Shown here piece after piece: positions 63,969-64,000 of a DNA stretch of 64,000 bases. The position numbers and the translations under genes are program-made. Origin of the DNA: Gimesia aquarii (GTDB lineage: Bacteria; Planctomycetota; Planctomycetia; Planctomycetales; Planctomycetaceae); assembly GCF_007748175.1 (NCBI RefSeq), contig NZ_CP037422.1, forward strand, positions 124,001 through 188,000, read 5' to 3'. Numbering within the stretch: position 1 is the first letter of the stretch; each line of letters begins with the position of its first letter. The notes below the pieces were generated by a model. The model was given only the letters and a program-made list of their open reading frames with translations. It was not told the origin of the DNA and ran no database searches.

Positions 63969-64000
63969 ATGAAAATCATTACGGGTTATTCTCAGAGCTC

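Noticed and set aside
1..64000. CRISPR array, tRNA/rRNA genes, insertion sequences
   Set aside because: No regularly spaced repeats, no tRNA-like T-loop context and no transposase motif were found on reading both strands.

Overview
The window looks like chromosome of an AT-rich member of the Planctomycetales. Supporting marks are two DUF1559 proteins with a pilin-like N-terminus and an H-X9-DG C-terminal motif, a secreted type I sulfatase, an ExbD gene beside a membrane-anchored squalene-cyclase-like toroid protein, a large pseudopilin operon, and many secreted proteins unlike common families. I did not identify a genus. No rRNA, tRNA, CRISPR array or insertion sequence was recognised.

Layout. 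1-3312: Nramp-type transporter (cut by the window edge), a cysteine hydrolase and a polysaccharide deacetylase, all on the minus strand. 3807-9231: a plus-strand block of small, mostly overlapping genes with phage character (one-TM holin-like protein, phospholipase A2-like protein, secreted trypsin-like protease, ParB-like protein, ABC-ATPase/GNAT fusion). 9262-14311: amino-sugar genes (nagB, PIG-L deacetylase), transaldolase-like protein, sulfatase, two small hypotheticals. 14323-17528: membrane hypothetical, a GspE/PilB-type ATPase, a STAS membrane protein. 18320-20088: a three-gene operon of membrane-anchored coiled-coil proteins ending in a 54-residue membrane protein. 20196-31086: rhodanese, hydrolase, TlpA-like thioredoxin, M32 carboxypeptidase, toroid protein with ExbD, a membrane protein/methyltransferase pair, a CobS-like protein lacking the usual acidic motif, and a helical secreted protein. 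31804-39539: csrA behind a candidate sigma-54 promoter, an S41 protease, a Sua5-type protein, a hybrid histidine kinase and cheB. 40779-51715: a ten-gene minus-strand operon with three tandem GspF proteins, three pseudopilin-like proteins, two DUF1559 proteins and a membrane pair. 52160-54437: asnS and an esterase. 54915-58143: terminase large subunit and portal protein. 58150-62379: a sodium:solute symporter, an aminotransferase and a YkgJ-type Cys-cluster protein. 62958-63968: an HK97-type prohead protease.

The main observation is that phage-type genes occur in three separate plus-strand blocks (3807-9231, 54915-58143, 62958-63968). They keep an order typical of a phage packaging/head region (lysis-like genes, ParB, ABC-GNAT, terminase, portal, protease), but ordinary host genes such as asnS, csrA, nagB and a symporter lie between them. 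All frames are open, and no integrase, repressor or tail gene is visible. This fits a dispersed, domesticated phage-like particle system (gene-transfer-agent-like) or an old prophage split by rearrangement. The sequence alone cannot decide between these.

The pseudopilin operon (three GspF proteins, no ATPase) may use the distant GspE ATPase at 15563-16801. The kinase, cheB and csrA suggest signalling control of surface or motility functions. These links are inference from gene content.
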